A stretch of DNA of 64,000 nucleotides. Source: WVZH01 sp034430895 (lineage in GTDB: Bacteria; Chloroflexota; Anaerolineae; Anaerolineales; E44-bin32). The notes beneath the pieces are model-generated. The model was not told the DNA's origin. It saw only the letters and a program-made list of their open reading frames with translations, and did no database searches. The stretch is from positions 154,793 to 218,792 of the forward strand of contig DAOUDW010000034.1 of the NCBI GenBank assembly GCA_034430895.1. Reading direction: 5' to 3'. Shown here one piece after another: positions 52,226 to 60,804 of this stretch; the stretch's first letter is position 1, and the number at the start of each line of letters is the position of its first letter. Position numbers and translations under genes: made by a program.

Positions 52226-55065
52226 TTATCGCTGTGATTGGGTGGTGGGCGATCAGCACACTGACCGCGTTGTTCGTTTTCCCCATCGTGTGGCGTATAT
52301 TCACTCGTTTGCCCGATCGCGGTTTTGGTTTTGTGCATGCGGTTGGGATCATGGCGGCGAGTTATTTGCTCTGGATCGGAGCGAATTTTGGTTTGCTGCG
52401 CAATACGTTTGGCGGGGCTGTATTTGTATTGATTCTGCTTGCGCTGTTGAGTTTGATCGTCTCACGCAATCACTGGCGCGATATCTTGCGTTGGCTTCGT
52501 GCGCACCGCAAGATGATCATCCTCATGGAGGTTTTATTCCTGGTGGCTTTTCTGTTCTGGGCTGGTGTTCGTGCCACCATGCCCGCGTTGGACCATACGG
52601 AAAAACCGATGGAATTGGCCTTCATCAACGGAATCCTGCAATCCGAGACGTTTCCACCATTAGATCCCTGGTTGTCAGGGTATGCCATATCTTATTACTA
52701 TTTTGGATATGTTCAGATTGCATTTCTCTCCCAATTGACGGGGGAGGTCGGAAGTGTCAGTTTTAATATCGCCAACGCGCTCTGGTTTGCGATGAGCGTT
52801 CTGGGCACGTATTCGATTCTGTATAACTTACTCCACCATCGGGACGGCCGGCCTAGATTTGGCCTTTCATTCTTGGGGCCGGTTTTCGTATTGATTACAG
52901 GAAATCTGGAAGGTTTTCTTGAAGTCTTACACGCACGTGGGCTGTTTTGGCGCCAGACCGTACAAGGAGAATGGGTCTCATCCTTCTGGGGGTGGCTCAA
53001 TATAAAAAACCTTGTTGATGCACCAGCGGCAATTCAAAGCTGGGTGCCCCAACGATTCTGGTGGTGGTGGCGCGCATCTCGCGTCGTAAGCGATGTTAAC
53101 CTGGCGGGCGATACTCCATTTGAATTGATCGACGAATTTCCATTCTTCTCGTTTCTCCTTGCCGACAATCACCCGCATCTTCTGGCGCTGCCCTTCGTCT
53201 TGTTTGCTGTCGCATTGGCGTTAAACATCTTTTTATCAGGCAAACAGAAACCAGTTCGTCTTCGGGCACAACGGTTGCCGTTGAATGTCGAAAACGCCAT
53301 TCAACTCGGAGCGTTTCTACTCCTTCTGCTCCTCATCGCTAGCAAAATTGTGAGCACCGTCGACCCGGGAATGAGTTTTGGCATGCTTATCGTCAATGGC
53401 GTCAAGGCCAGTATCTTGCCCGCCATTGGCCTATTTCTAATCTGGACATTATTCCGTTTGCTATCGGGCGCCGAAGAATCGGCACTGTCGATGACGGAGC
53501 TCTGGGTCAGTGCATGGATTTTTGGCGGTGTCATATTTCTGAACACCTGGGATTCACCGATCTATCTGACCCTGTTCGTGCTTTGCCTGATCTGGCGTCT
53601 CAGGGGTTTGGACAGGATCGATATTATAAAAAGTACGCTCAACACATTGATTGCCGTTGGTGCGATTGCGATTTTTTTGTATTTCCCCTGGTATCCAAGT
53701 TTTAGCTCCCAACTGGGTGGCATACTGCCAAATCTAATCTTTCCCACGCGATTCCCACAGTTGCTGGTCATGTTTGCTCCGCTCTTACTGCCGATTCTAT
53801 GGTGGTTGATTCAGAAGGTTCGCAAGCGTTGGCAGCCTTCGGATGGGGGTATGATTGCGGGTTTGTCCATCAGCATCCCGCTTTCCCTGATGTTGATTTC
53901 GTGGGTATTTACCTGGGGGGTTGTCCTACCGGTCATGGATCAATCTGAATTGGACCAGAGTTTGAGTGGTTTGGGGGCCGGGACTCTGCAAGAAGTGTTT
54001 GAGGCATCCTTATCGCGTTTGTGGAATGGCTGGACTGCCCTCGGTATGGGTATCTTATTCGCATTGGGTTGCGTTTTATTGCTGCGGCAACTTCGCCCTC
54101 GAGATGACCTGGATCAGGATCAGAATCCGACGTGGGTTTTTATCGTCATGCTGATTATCATTGGGGCGCTCCTGGTGCTTGGACCGGAATTTTTGTACCT
54201 GCGCGATCAATTCGGTTATCGGATTAACACGATTTTCAAGTTTTATTTCGCTGCATGGATTTTATGGGGTCTGGCTGCTGCCTACGCACTGAGTGAAATC
54301 TGGCGCTGGAGCTGGCGACATATCGCCGTGTTTGCCGTCTTGCTGCCGATCGCGCCCATTTTTCTCGATCTACTCGATGAGTTATCTGCAAATCTGCTGG
54401 AAGGAACAACTGCCGGGATCGCGACAGTATTGCTGGGTTTGTATGCTTTGGCTTGGCTTATCTGGCTTTACAGTGTCGTGAGAGCTGCGTTGTCAGCCAA
54501 ACCCAGACGAGATATGATCCGCTGCGGTTTGACTGCACTGGTGATGCTTCCGCTTTTATTGGGGTTGTTTTATCCGTTCCTTACGTTGTGGACGAAATCA
54601 AGTCATTTTAATCCTGCGCAGGGATACACGCTCGACGGCGCGATTTTTATCGGAATGCGTAATCCTGCCGATTTTCAGGCCATACAATGGATTCGAGAAA
54701 ACCTTCCCATTGGTGTGATCAGCGAAGCTGTGGGTGGAAGCTATAACCCGAGCTATGCTCGTATTTCCACACATACCGGATTCCCAACAGTACTGGGATG
54801 GCCCGGACATGAGAGTCAATGGCGTGGCGGCTATGATGAAGTCGGTTCGCGAGGCAGCGACATCGCCACGCTGTATCAAACCCGGAATTGGAACGATGCG
54901 CAAATCTTGCTCGATCGCTACGATATCGATTATGTTTATATCGGATCCGTGGAACGATCGACGTATGAGAATATCGACGAGCAGAAATTCGAGATCCATA
55001 TGGAAATGGTCTATACCAACGATGAAGTGCGGATCTATGCCAGAAAAGGAGCGTTGATTCCGTGA
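52222..55065 (+). CDS. Stand-alone DUF2298 (Chlor_Arch_YYY) membrane protein
   Basis: A 947-residue protein with about 16-18 membrane helices. It is paralogous to the C-terminal half of the preceding protein: EKPMELAFINGIL, TFPPLDPWLSG and YYYFG (near residue 158), then FFSFLLADNHPHL and NTWDSP. The soluble C-terminus carries VLGWPGHESQWRGGYDEVG and a final domain with LLDRYDIDYVYIG. The family is known from Chloroflexi and archaea and has GT-C-like topology, but its reaction is not established to my knowledge. The start overlaps the preceding stop codon as ATGA, so the two paralogues are probably made together. Confidence 0.92.
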   Translation: MIIAVIGWWAISTLTALFVFPIVWRIFTRLPDRGFGFVHAVGIMAASYLLWIGANFGLLRNTFGGAVFVLILLALLSLIVSRNHWRDILRWLRAHRKMIILMEVLFLVAFLFWAGVRATMPALDHTEKPMELAFINGILQSETFPPLDPWLSGYAISYYYFGYVQIAFLSQLTGEVGSVSFNIANALWFAMSVLGTYSILYNLLHHRDGRPRFGLSFLGPVFVLITGNLEGFLEVLHARGLFWRQTVQGEWVSSFWGWLNIKNLVDAPAAIQSWVPQRFWWWWRASRVVSDVNLAGDTPFELIDEFPFFSFLLADNHPHLLALPFVLFAVALALNIFLSGKQKPVRLRAQRLPLNVENAIQLGAFLLLLLLIASKIVSTVDPGMSFGMLIVNGVKASILPAIGLFLIWTLFRLLSGAEESALSMTELWVSAWIFGGVIFLNTWDSPIYLTLFVLCLIWRLRGLDRIDIIKSTLNTLIAVGAIAIFLYFPWYPSFSSQLGGILPNLIFPTRFPQLLVMFAPLLLPILWWLIQKVRKRWQPSDGGMIAGLSISIPLSLMLISWVFTWGVVLPVMDQSELDQSLSGLGAGTLQEVFEASLSRLWNGWTALGMGILFALGCVLLLRQLRPRDDLDQDQNPTWVFIVMLIIIGALLVLGPEFLYLRDQFGYRINTIFKFYFAAWILWGLAAAYALSEIWRWSWRHIAVFAVLLPIAPIFLDLLDELSANLLEGTTAGIATVLLGLYALAWLIWLYSVVRAALSAKPRRDMIRCGLTALVMLPLLLGLFYPFLTLWTKSSHFNPAQGYTLDGAIFIGMRNPADFQAIQWIRENLPIGVISEAVGGSYNPSYARISTHTGFPTVLGWPGHESQWRGGYDEVGSRGSDIATLYQTRNWNDAQILLDRYDIDYVYIGSVERSTYENIDEQKFEIHMEMVYTNDEVRIYARKGALIP

Positions 55066-56837
55066 AGATCAAGCGCGAATCGATCACCATCGAAGTTATC
55101 TTGTACATTCTCGTTTTCTTCGCGGCGGCATGGTTGCGGATGAATCATTTGGGGGATTCGCCGCTCTCCGAGGCGGAAGCAAACCATGCACTGGCGGCGG
55201 CGAGTGTTACACCTCATGCATCGCCGCACTGGCACAATGGTGAATTCGTTGTGCCGAGTAACCCGATCTATCATAACCTTACGGCGTTGCTGTTTCATCT
55301 TTTCGGTGCACAGGATGCGGTTGCCCGTTTTGTGAATGCCTTGGCGGGTGTATTACTGGTGTTTACACCCATCCTGGCGCGAAAGCGATTGGGGCGTGGA
55401 AACACACTTGTTTTGGCGATTGTTTTTTGTATATCGCCGATTTTGATTGCAATCTCACGGACGGCAGGGAGCCCTTCTATCGCTGTGCTTGGGATTGTCT
55501 CGGTCTTGATGTTGATCGTGGGTGCTGAATCGGATGACGACGTCAAAAAGCGAATGCCCTGGATCGCCGCTGCACTCGGATTTGCTCTTGCGACGGGAGC
55601 TGACGCGCTGTATGGACTCCTAACGATCTGTATCGCGGGGTTATTTGGGCTGAAAAATAAGTCTGGCTTGGGTGAATTTGTTGATACATGCAAGAAATAT
55701 CAAGTTAAAAGGTATGTCTGGATTGCGCTGGTTGTATGGCTCGCTGCGGTGAGCGGCATCGGGTTTGCACTCGGTGGTTTCGCCGGGACGGCTGAATCGA
55801 TCGGGGGGTGGATTTCCGGTTGGTACTCATCGGGACAGATGCCTGGAATCACATCCGTTTTGATGCTTCCGATTTATAATCCGCTCGTATTGATTTTCGG
55901 CCTGGTGGGGATCTATGGGGCCGTTCGCAATCCAGATGGAATCGGACGAAGCGTTGTTGCCTGGTTCGTCGCTGCATTATTCGTTACGCTCATTTTTCTT
56001 GGCCGCAAGCCCAGCGACATCGTTTGGGTCGCGCTGCCGATGGCGATCCTGGCGGCAAAGCAGCTTGGAATACTTGCCGACCGAATCGCCATCAGGAAGC
56101 ACTGGTTTGAATTTTTCATGTTGTCTTGCATTCTAATTCTTATCTTTGCGATTGATTTGATGATGCTCCAGGCTTATTCCGGTGGATCCCAATTAGGTGG
56201 TGTGTTGTCCTTTTGCGCAGCCAGGTTTTATCCCTTTATTTTCATCGGCTCATTCATTATTGCCGCGCTCATCGTTACTTTCGTCGGAATGGGATGGGAT
56301 CTTGATGTGGCACTCGATGGGACAGGGGCTGCGGCAGCCATCTTCCTTCTTCTCCTGACCATATCTTCCATCTGGCAGTTGAATTTCACCAAACCAAGCG
56401 CTATGGAATTGTGGCGTCCACAGGCAACGACGGCGAGCATGTCTACATTGAAAACGACCATTGAGATGATTTCCGAGATAAGTACCGGCAGAGATGATGC
56501 CTTGTCGCTGCAAGTTAATGATGCAGACATTCATGCAGATATCGCCTGGGCGATGCGAGATCTGGCTCGCTTCTCGGGAGAGCAGGACATACTGACCGCG
56601 ACTGAACTCATTCTTACTCCGGAAGATGCCCATTTGACCACATTCTCGGGGCAATATATCGGGCAGAGCTTCGTTTTGGGCGAGCGATGGGCTTGGAGTG
56701 GAATCCTTCCGCCAGATTTCATATATTGGTGGATCACGCGTGAGGCACCCATTTCGCAAGAGAATTGGATTCTGATGGCGCGGGCTGACCTGGTGCCCGG
56801 CGCGACGGACATTATGCCCGATGAAGATGTTGAGTAA
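55062..56837 (+). CDS. GT39-like membrane glycosyltransferase
   Basis: A 591-residue protein with about twelve membrane helices. It resembles the TIGR03663/GT39 group that is often encoded beside DUF2298 genes. The first loop contains GDSPLSEAEANHALAA, the probable acidic catalytic site, and NPIYHNLTALLFHLFG follows. The C-terminal ~130 residues are soluble. The start is GTG at 55062, overlapping the preceding stop codon as GTGA, with AGGAG 11 bases upstream. It closes the seven-gene run; cmk begins 18 bases later. Confidence 0.88.
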   Translation: MKIKRESITIEVILYILVFFAAAWLRMNHLGDSPLSEAEANHALAAASVTPHASPHWHNGEFVVPSNPIYHNLTALLFHLFGAQDAVARFVNALAGVLLVFTPILARKRLGRGNTLVLAIVFCISPILIAISRTAGSPSIAVLGIVSVLMLIVGAESDDDVKKRMPWIAAALGFALATGADALYGLLTICIAGLFGLKNKSGLGEFVDTCKKYQVKRYVWIALVVWLAAVSGIGFALGGFAGTAESIGGWISGWYSSGQMPGITSVLMLPIYNPLVLIFGLVGIYGAVRNPDGIGRSVVAWFVAALFVTLIFLGRKPSDIVWVALPMAILAAKQLGILADRIAIRKHWFEFFMLSCILILIFAIDLMMLQAYSGGSQLGGVLSFCAARFYPFIFIGSFIIAALIVTFVGMGWDLDVALDGTGAAAAIFLLLLTISSIWQLNFTKPSAMELWRPQATTASMSTLKTTIEMISEISTGRDDALSLQVNDADIHADIAWAMRDLARFSGEQDILTATELILTPEDAHLTTFSGQYIGQSFVLGERWAWSGILPPDFIYWWITREAPISQENWILMARADLVPGATDIMPDEDVE

Positions 56838-56855
56838 AGAGGAAGGTTTCTCTCT

Positions 56856-57536
56856 ATGAAACCCGTAAGTGTTATCGCCATTGATGGACCAGCGGCATCA
56901 GGGAAATCGACATTGGGAGCCGAATTGGCGCGACGTTTGGGATACTTGTACGTGGATACCGGCGCCATGTATCGTGCTGCTACGCTTGCTGTACTCCGGC
57001 GCTCCATAAGGGTTGAGGATGAAAAGGCTGTTACTTCGTTGGTCTCGGAGATCGAGATCGATGTCTGTCCGCCTTCAAAGGATGATGGTCGCCAGAATGA
57101 TATCCTCATCGACGGTGTCGATGCCACATGGGAAATTCGATCTCCCGAAGTCGATGGTAATGTTTCACAGGTGTCAATATATTCCGGTGTGCGTGAAATT
57201 CTGACTCAGCGGCAGAGAGAAATTGGTATGCGCGGGAAAGTCGTCATGGTTGGTCGGGACATTGGGACAGTCGTGCTGCCTGACGCGGATCTAAAAATCT
57301 ATCTGGATGCGTCTGCCGAAGCACGGGCAAGGCGGCGGCACCTGGAAAATGAAGAACGCGGAGACTCGATGAGTTACGAAGATATTCTAGAAGGGGTGAA
57401 GCGGCGCGATCACATCGACTCGACGCGCGAGCTTGCTCCTTTATGTATCGCCGAGGACGCGATAGTGATCGACTCCACACAATTAAATATCTCACAGGTT
57501 TTCGATCGGGTCTTCACATTGGTATCGGACAGTTGA
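56856..57536 (+). CDS. cmk: Cytidylate kinase
   Basis: CMP/dCMP kinase of pyrimidine nucleotide salvage. The 226-residue product has the P-loop IDGPAASGKSTLGAELA, the family motif YVDTGAMYRAATLA near residue 30, the CMP-binding domain insert at ~60-140, and GRDIGTVVLPDADLKIYLDA with RARRRHLENE. The length is normal. It lies 18 bases after the glycosyltransferase gene, with AAGAGGAAGG upstream of the ATG, and 28 bases before plsC, an arrangement often seen for these two genes. Confidence 0.97.
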   Translation: MKPVSVIAIDGPAASGKSTLGAELARRLGYLYVDTGAMYRAATLAVLRRSIRVEDEKAVTSLVSEIEIDVCPPSKDDGRQNDILIDGVDATWEIRSPEVDGNVSQVSIYSGVREILTQRQREIGMRGKVVMVGRDIGTVVLPDADLKIYLDASAEARARRRHLENEERGDSMSYEDILEGVKRRDHIDSTRELAPLCIAEDAIVIDSTQLNISQVFDRVFTLVSDS

Positions 57537-57564
57537 TCTTATATTTTCTGGTACGGAGGAAGGT

Positions 57565-58302
57565 ATGATTCGAGTTGAAGCCGATGCACCAGAGCGATAT
57601 GGATGGCGCGGTGGGTATGACCACGCTCGTTTTGAGTTTCGCAGGCAGATTCTGCGTTGGTTACTTAATGAAATCGGATTTCGTGTACTCGCAAAAATCG
57701 ATCGCGTTGAGGGATTGGATAATTTACCGCGGAGTGGACCTGCCATTGTGATGATCAATCACATAGCCTTTGTCGATCCGATCGTGGTGTTAGGAAGCAT
57801 CCCCCGCAATCTGGTACCCATGACCAAGCGAGAAGCTTTTAAATATCCGATCTGGGGAATATTTCCTTACATTTGGGGGGTGATTCCGGTACGCCGCGAT
57901 GAAGTCGATCGACGTGCAATTCGTATGGCGCTTGAGGTCCTCGAGGCTGGTGAATTGATTTTGGTTGCGCCCGAAGGCACACGTAATCCTGCATTGCAGA
58001 AGGCGAGGGAGGGGGTCGCTTACTTGGGATATCGAAGTGGTGCGCCCATTGTGCCTGTGGCCATAACTGGGACGGTGGGTTTTCCCACAATCAGCCCCAA
58101 GCGAATGCGTCAACCAGGAGCAGTGGTGAAACTTGGACGTCCATTCCAATACCGGCGTTTTGAAGGTCGGCTGCGAGGTCATCGTTTACAACAGATGACG
58201 GATGAAGCGATGTATATGTTGGCTGAAATGTTACCAGAAGATCGAAGAGGGGATTATGCCGATCTGTCGCAAGCCACGCGGGATACAATAGAATTACTCT
58301 AA
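57565..58302 (+). CDS. plsC: 1-acyl-glycerol-3-phosphate acyltransferase
   Basis: A 245-residue membrane-associated acyltransferase that makes phosphatidic acid from lysophosphatidic acid. The HX4D catalytic motif is NHIAFVD near residue 65, FKYPIWGIFPYIWGVIPVRR follows, and the glycerol-phosphate motif is PEGTRN near residue 135. GTVGFPTISP completes the fold. GGAGGAAGG lies upstream of the ATG. It follows cmk closely and is the last gene before the glmS leader. Confidence 0.93.
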   Translation: MIRVEADAPERYGWRGGYDHARFEFRRQILRWLLNEIGFRVLAKIDRVEGLDNLPRSGPAIVMINHIAFVDPIVVLGSIPRNLVPMTKREAFKYPIWGIFPYIWGVIPVRRDEVDRRAIRMALEVLEAGELILVAPEGTRNPALQKAREGVAYLGYRSGAPIVPVAITGTVGFPTISPKRMRQPGAVVKLGRPFQYRRFEGRLRGHRLQQMTDEAMYMLAEMLPEDRRGDYADLSQATRDTIELL

Positions 58303-58403
58303 TCTCGTTTTGGGTGTGTTGATGGATGCGAATGAAGACGTACAAGAATTCATGATCTATAATGGACCAGCGAGTGGTTGGCATCAGGCTGTGGAAATGA
58401 CGG

Positions 58404-58409
58404 TATAAT
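58404..58409 (+). promoter_or_regulatory. -10 element of the glmS transcript
   Basis: Consensus TATAAT; transcription would start near 58416. TTGGCA lies at 58378-58383, but the spacer is 20 bases, so the -35 assignment is doubtful. Confidence 0.55.
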
Positions 58410-58464
58410 GAGGCGAGTGATGAATAACGAATAGGAGGTGGCTATCGTCGAGATGTAAATGCTT

Positions 58465-58670
58465 TGGGAAGGCATAGCGCAAGGCCCCGACACCGTCGGG
58501 GTGACGAGGACGAGGGTTCCCTGGCTGCAAAGCAGGGCTAACTGGTAAACAAAACGCTCTCGGGCGGTGAGCCAGGAAAATCGAATGATCAGCGGATGCC
58601 CTCCGGGTGAACCACCACCCGAACCTTCCCCAGAAAACAGATCTCCTGGTGTGCAAAAGTGTGTTGGCAA
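58465..58670 (+). ncRNA. glmS ribozyme with an extra helix
   Basis: The 428-base gap before glmS holds a self-cleaving glmS ribozyme, activated by glucosamine-6-phosphate. Core elements in order are AGCGC (58476-58480, cleavage expected between A58476 and G58477), a 7-bp P1-like hairpin CCCCGAC/GTCGGGG (58485-58501), TGACGAGGACGAGGGTT (58502-58518), AATCGA (58579-58584), GCGGATGCCCTCCGGGTG (58592-58609) and hairpin GGGTG/CACCC. AAGG (58481-58484) can pair with CCTT (58624-58627) as P2. Unusual: between GAGGGTT and AATCGA sits a 7-bp helix CCTGGCT/AGCCAGG enclosing 43 bases. Cleaved RNA would start about 254 bases before the ATG. Confidence 0.85.
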
Positions 58671-58730
58671 CGACGCATACAAAGCATCGGGTTGTGGTAC
58701 GAACAAATACCATCAACTTGGAGGCGAAGC

Positions 58731-60572
58731 ATGTGTGGCATCGTTGGATATGTCGGCACGCGTAGTGCCGAGTCAATCATCTACGAGGGCTTAAAACGCC
58801 TTGAATACCGCGGGTATGACTCCGCTGGTTTGGCGATCATCGATAATGGGAAAATTGAAATTCGACGGGATGCTGGAAAGCTTGCGCGTCTCGGAGAACT
58901 GCTGCAAAGCGAACCTGTGCACGGCAGCATCGGAATCGGGCACACCCGTTGGGCAACTCACGGAGAGCCAAGTGCACGTAACGCCCATCCTCATGTCGGG
59001 GCGTCCGGTGACGTTGTTCTGGTTCACAACGGCATCGTCGAAAACTATCGTTCCTTGCGAGACGAGTTAAGCGCAGAGGGGATCGAATTCAATTCGGAGA
59101 CGGACTCTGAGATCATCGTTCATCTGGTCGAACGCTATCTGGCGCTCGGTCATGATCTCGCCGATGCAACCCGCCTGTCGATCGAGAACATCGAAGGCGC
59201 GCATGGGATTGTCCTGCTCTCGCTGCGAGAGCCTGATCGCATCGTGGCTGCCCGTATTGGAAATGCCGGCGGCGTCGTTGTGGGTGTCGGTGAGGGCGAG
59301 ATGTTCGTCGCTTCTGATCTTCCGGCCATTCTGCAGCACACACGACGCGTGGTTTTTCTCGAATCGGGTCAGATGGCCGTCGTGAAACAGGATGAATTTG
59401 AAGTGTACTCGGTGCGCGGTGAAAGCATCGACGCCCAGATTCAATCCGTTGCCTGGGATCCGGTTTCCGCAGAGAAGGGGGAATACAAACACTTCATGCT
59501 CAAGGAGATATTTGAGCAAGTACGCAGCTCGACGGACACGATCGCCGGCCGGGTCGATTTCGAGAAAGGAAGAATCTATTTACCACATCTCAATTTGACC
59601 GAAGAACTCGCAAAACGGATAGAGAAGATCATCATCACAGCCTGCGGCACGGCGGCACATGCCGGTATGGTTGGAAAGGTATTAATCGAGCGTATCGCCC
59701 GAATTCCCGTGGAAGTCGATATCGCCTCGGAGTTCCGATATCGAGAGCCGTTGGTGAATGCGGATACCGTCGTTCTAGCGATCAGTCAATCTGGGGAAAC
59801 CGCAGATACATTAGCGGCGATGACGGAAGCACGCCAACGGGGCGCTGTGCTGTGGAGCATCGTCAACGCCATCGGTTCACAGGCGATGCGCATCGCCGAT
59901 GGCTGTATAGGCATGCAGACGGGCCCTGAAATTGGGGTTGCGTCAACCAAGGCCTTTACGGCGCCTTTGATCGATCTATACATGCTGGCAATACTTCTCG
60001 CAGATTTACGCGGTGAGATCGAGGATTCTCGTCGAAGGGAACTGGTACGTGACTTAAGACTAATTCCGGATCTGGTGGGGAAATGCCTCGATCGCGCAGA
60101 TGATATTCAGAAGAGCGCCTGGTATCTCAAAGACGTCGATCATTGTTTGTACCTCGGCAGAGGTATCAACATGCCTATCGCGTATGAAGGGGCGCTAAAG
60201 TTAAAAGAAATTTCTTACATTCACGCTGAGGCATATCCGGCAGGAGAGATGAAGCACGGGCCGATCGCGCTGATCGATAAAGAGATGCCCATCATCGCCA
60301 TTGCGACGAAGGATCTCTGGTATGAAAAGATGTTAAGTCAAATCGAGCAGGCAAAGGCACGCGGTGGGGTAGTCGTTGCCGTGGCAACAGATGGCGACGA
60401 TTTGTTACCGACGATCGCTGACCACATCTTATGGGTCCCTGAAACTCCTTGGTTGCTCAGCCCGGTCACAACCGCGATTCCACTGCAGCTGCTTGCCTAT
60501 CACATCGCGGTTATTCGTGGCGCGGATGTCGATCAGCCCAGGAATTTGGCGAAAAGCGTGACAGTGGAATGA
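58731..60572 (+). CDS. glmS: Glutamine-fructose-6-phosphate aminotransferase
   Basis: GlmS makes glucosamine-6-phosphate, the entry to UDP-GlcNAc for peptidoglycan and envelope glycans. The product is 613 residues from ATG 58731. This start is required because the N-terminal nucleophile is Cys2 (MCGIVGYVG); a longer in-frame ORF begins inside the ribozyme region and would bury it. The glutaminase domain (~2-240) contains GHTRWATHG, and the two SIS domains (~290-610) contain TACGTAAHA, ISQSGETADT and the C-terminal QPRNLAKSVTVE. GGAG lies 7-10 bases upstream of the ATG. The ribozyme gives product feedback control. Confidence 0.98.
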   Translation: MCGIVGYVGTRSAESIIYEGLKRLEYRGYDSAGLAIIDNGKIEIRRDAGKLARLGELLQSEPVHGSIGIGHTRWATHGEPSARNAHPHVGASGDVVLVHNGIVENYRSLRDELSAEGIEFNSETDSEIIVHLVERYLALGHDLADATRLSIENIEGAHGIVLLSLREPDRIVAARIGNAGGVVVGVGEGEMFVASDLPAILQHTRRVVFLESGQMAVVKQDEFEVYSVRGESIDAQIQSVAWDPVSAEKGEYKHFMLKEIFEQVRSSTDTIAGRVDFEKGRIYLPHLNLTEELAKRIEKIIITACGTAAHAGMVGKVLIERIARIPVEVDIASEFRYREPLVNADTVVLAISQSGETADTLAAMTEARQRGAVLWSIVNAIGSQAMRIADGCIGMQTGPEIGVASTKAFTAPLIDLYMLAILLADLRGEIEDSRRRELVRDLRLIPDLVGKCLDRADDIQKSAWYLKDVDHCLYLGRGINMPIAYEGALKLKEISYIHAEAYPAGEMKHGPIALIDKEMPIIAIATKDLWYEKMLSQIEQAKARGGVVVAVATDGDDLLPTIADHILWVPETPWLLSPVTTAIPLQLLAYHIAVIRGADVDQPRNLAKSVTVE

Positions 60573-60606
60573 TGGTGCATTTTTACGCATGGCATCGATC
60601 CAGGCT

Positions 60607-60636
60607 CGTCAGGAATGTCCATCTTTCTTCCTGACG
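60607..60636 (+). other. Hairpin 1 downstream of glmS
   Basis: CGTCAGGAA (60607-60615) and TTCCTGACG (60628-60636), a perfect 9-bp stem with a 12-base loop, followed by an A-rich rather than T-rich tract. It does not look like a standard terminator. Confidence 0.5.
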
Positions 60637-60647
60637 AAAACAAAACC

Positions 60648-60676
60648 AGAACCGCTGTTTTTTCAACAGCGGTTCT
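60648..60676 (+). terminator. Hairpin 2 downstream of glmS, possible terminator
   Basis: Perfect 12-bp stem AGAACCGCTGTT (60648-60659) with AACAGCGGTTCT (60665-60676), loop TTTTC. No long T-run follows it, but its strength and position at the end of the glmS transcript make terminator function likely. Confidence 0.5.
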
Positions 60677-60696
60677 GTTGATGTGCGCAGAAAGCG

Positions 60697-60722
60697 AAGG
60701 GATCGGCTCCCTTTTGTATAAT
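60697..60722 (+). promoter_or_regulatory. Short hairpin and TATAAT before the NBR1-like lipoprotein gene
   Basis: A 6-bp stem AAGGGA/TCCCTT (60697-60702 with 60708-60713) followed by TTTG, then TATAAT at 60717-60722. It may combine a weak terminator with the -10 box of the next gene; no -35 box is convincing. Confidence 0.3.
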
Positions 60723-60804
60723 TGGATCGAAATGGCGATACTAAACCATGTTAAACTACAATATACATATCGCAAAATCATCCCATGGCTGAGGAGGATG
60801 AAGG

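Noticed and set aside
58440..58680. RNase P RNA as an explanation of the structured region before glmS
   Set aside because: The conserved RNase P blocks (GAGGAAAGTCC, AGAGTAGATAACCG-like) are absent, whereas glmS ribozyme blocks are present in order.
58659..58730. N-terminal extension of GlmS
   Set aside because: The nucleophile must be Cys2, which fixes the start at ATG 58731; the extension lies in leader RNA.
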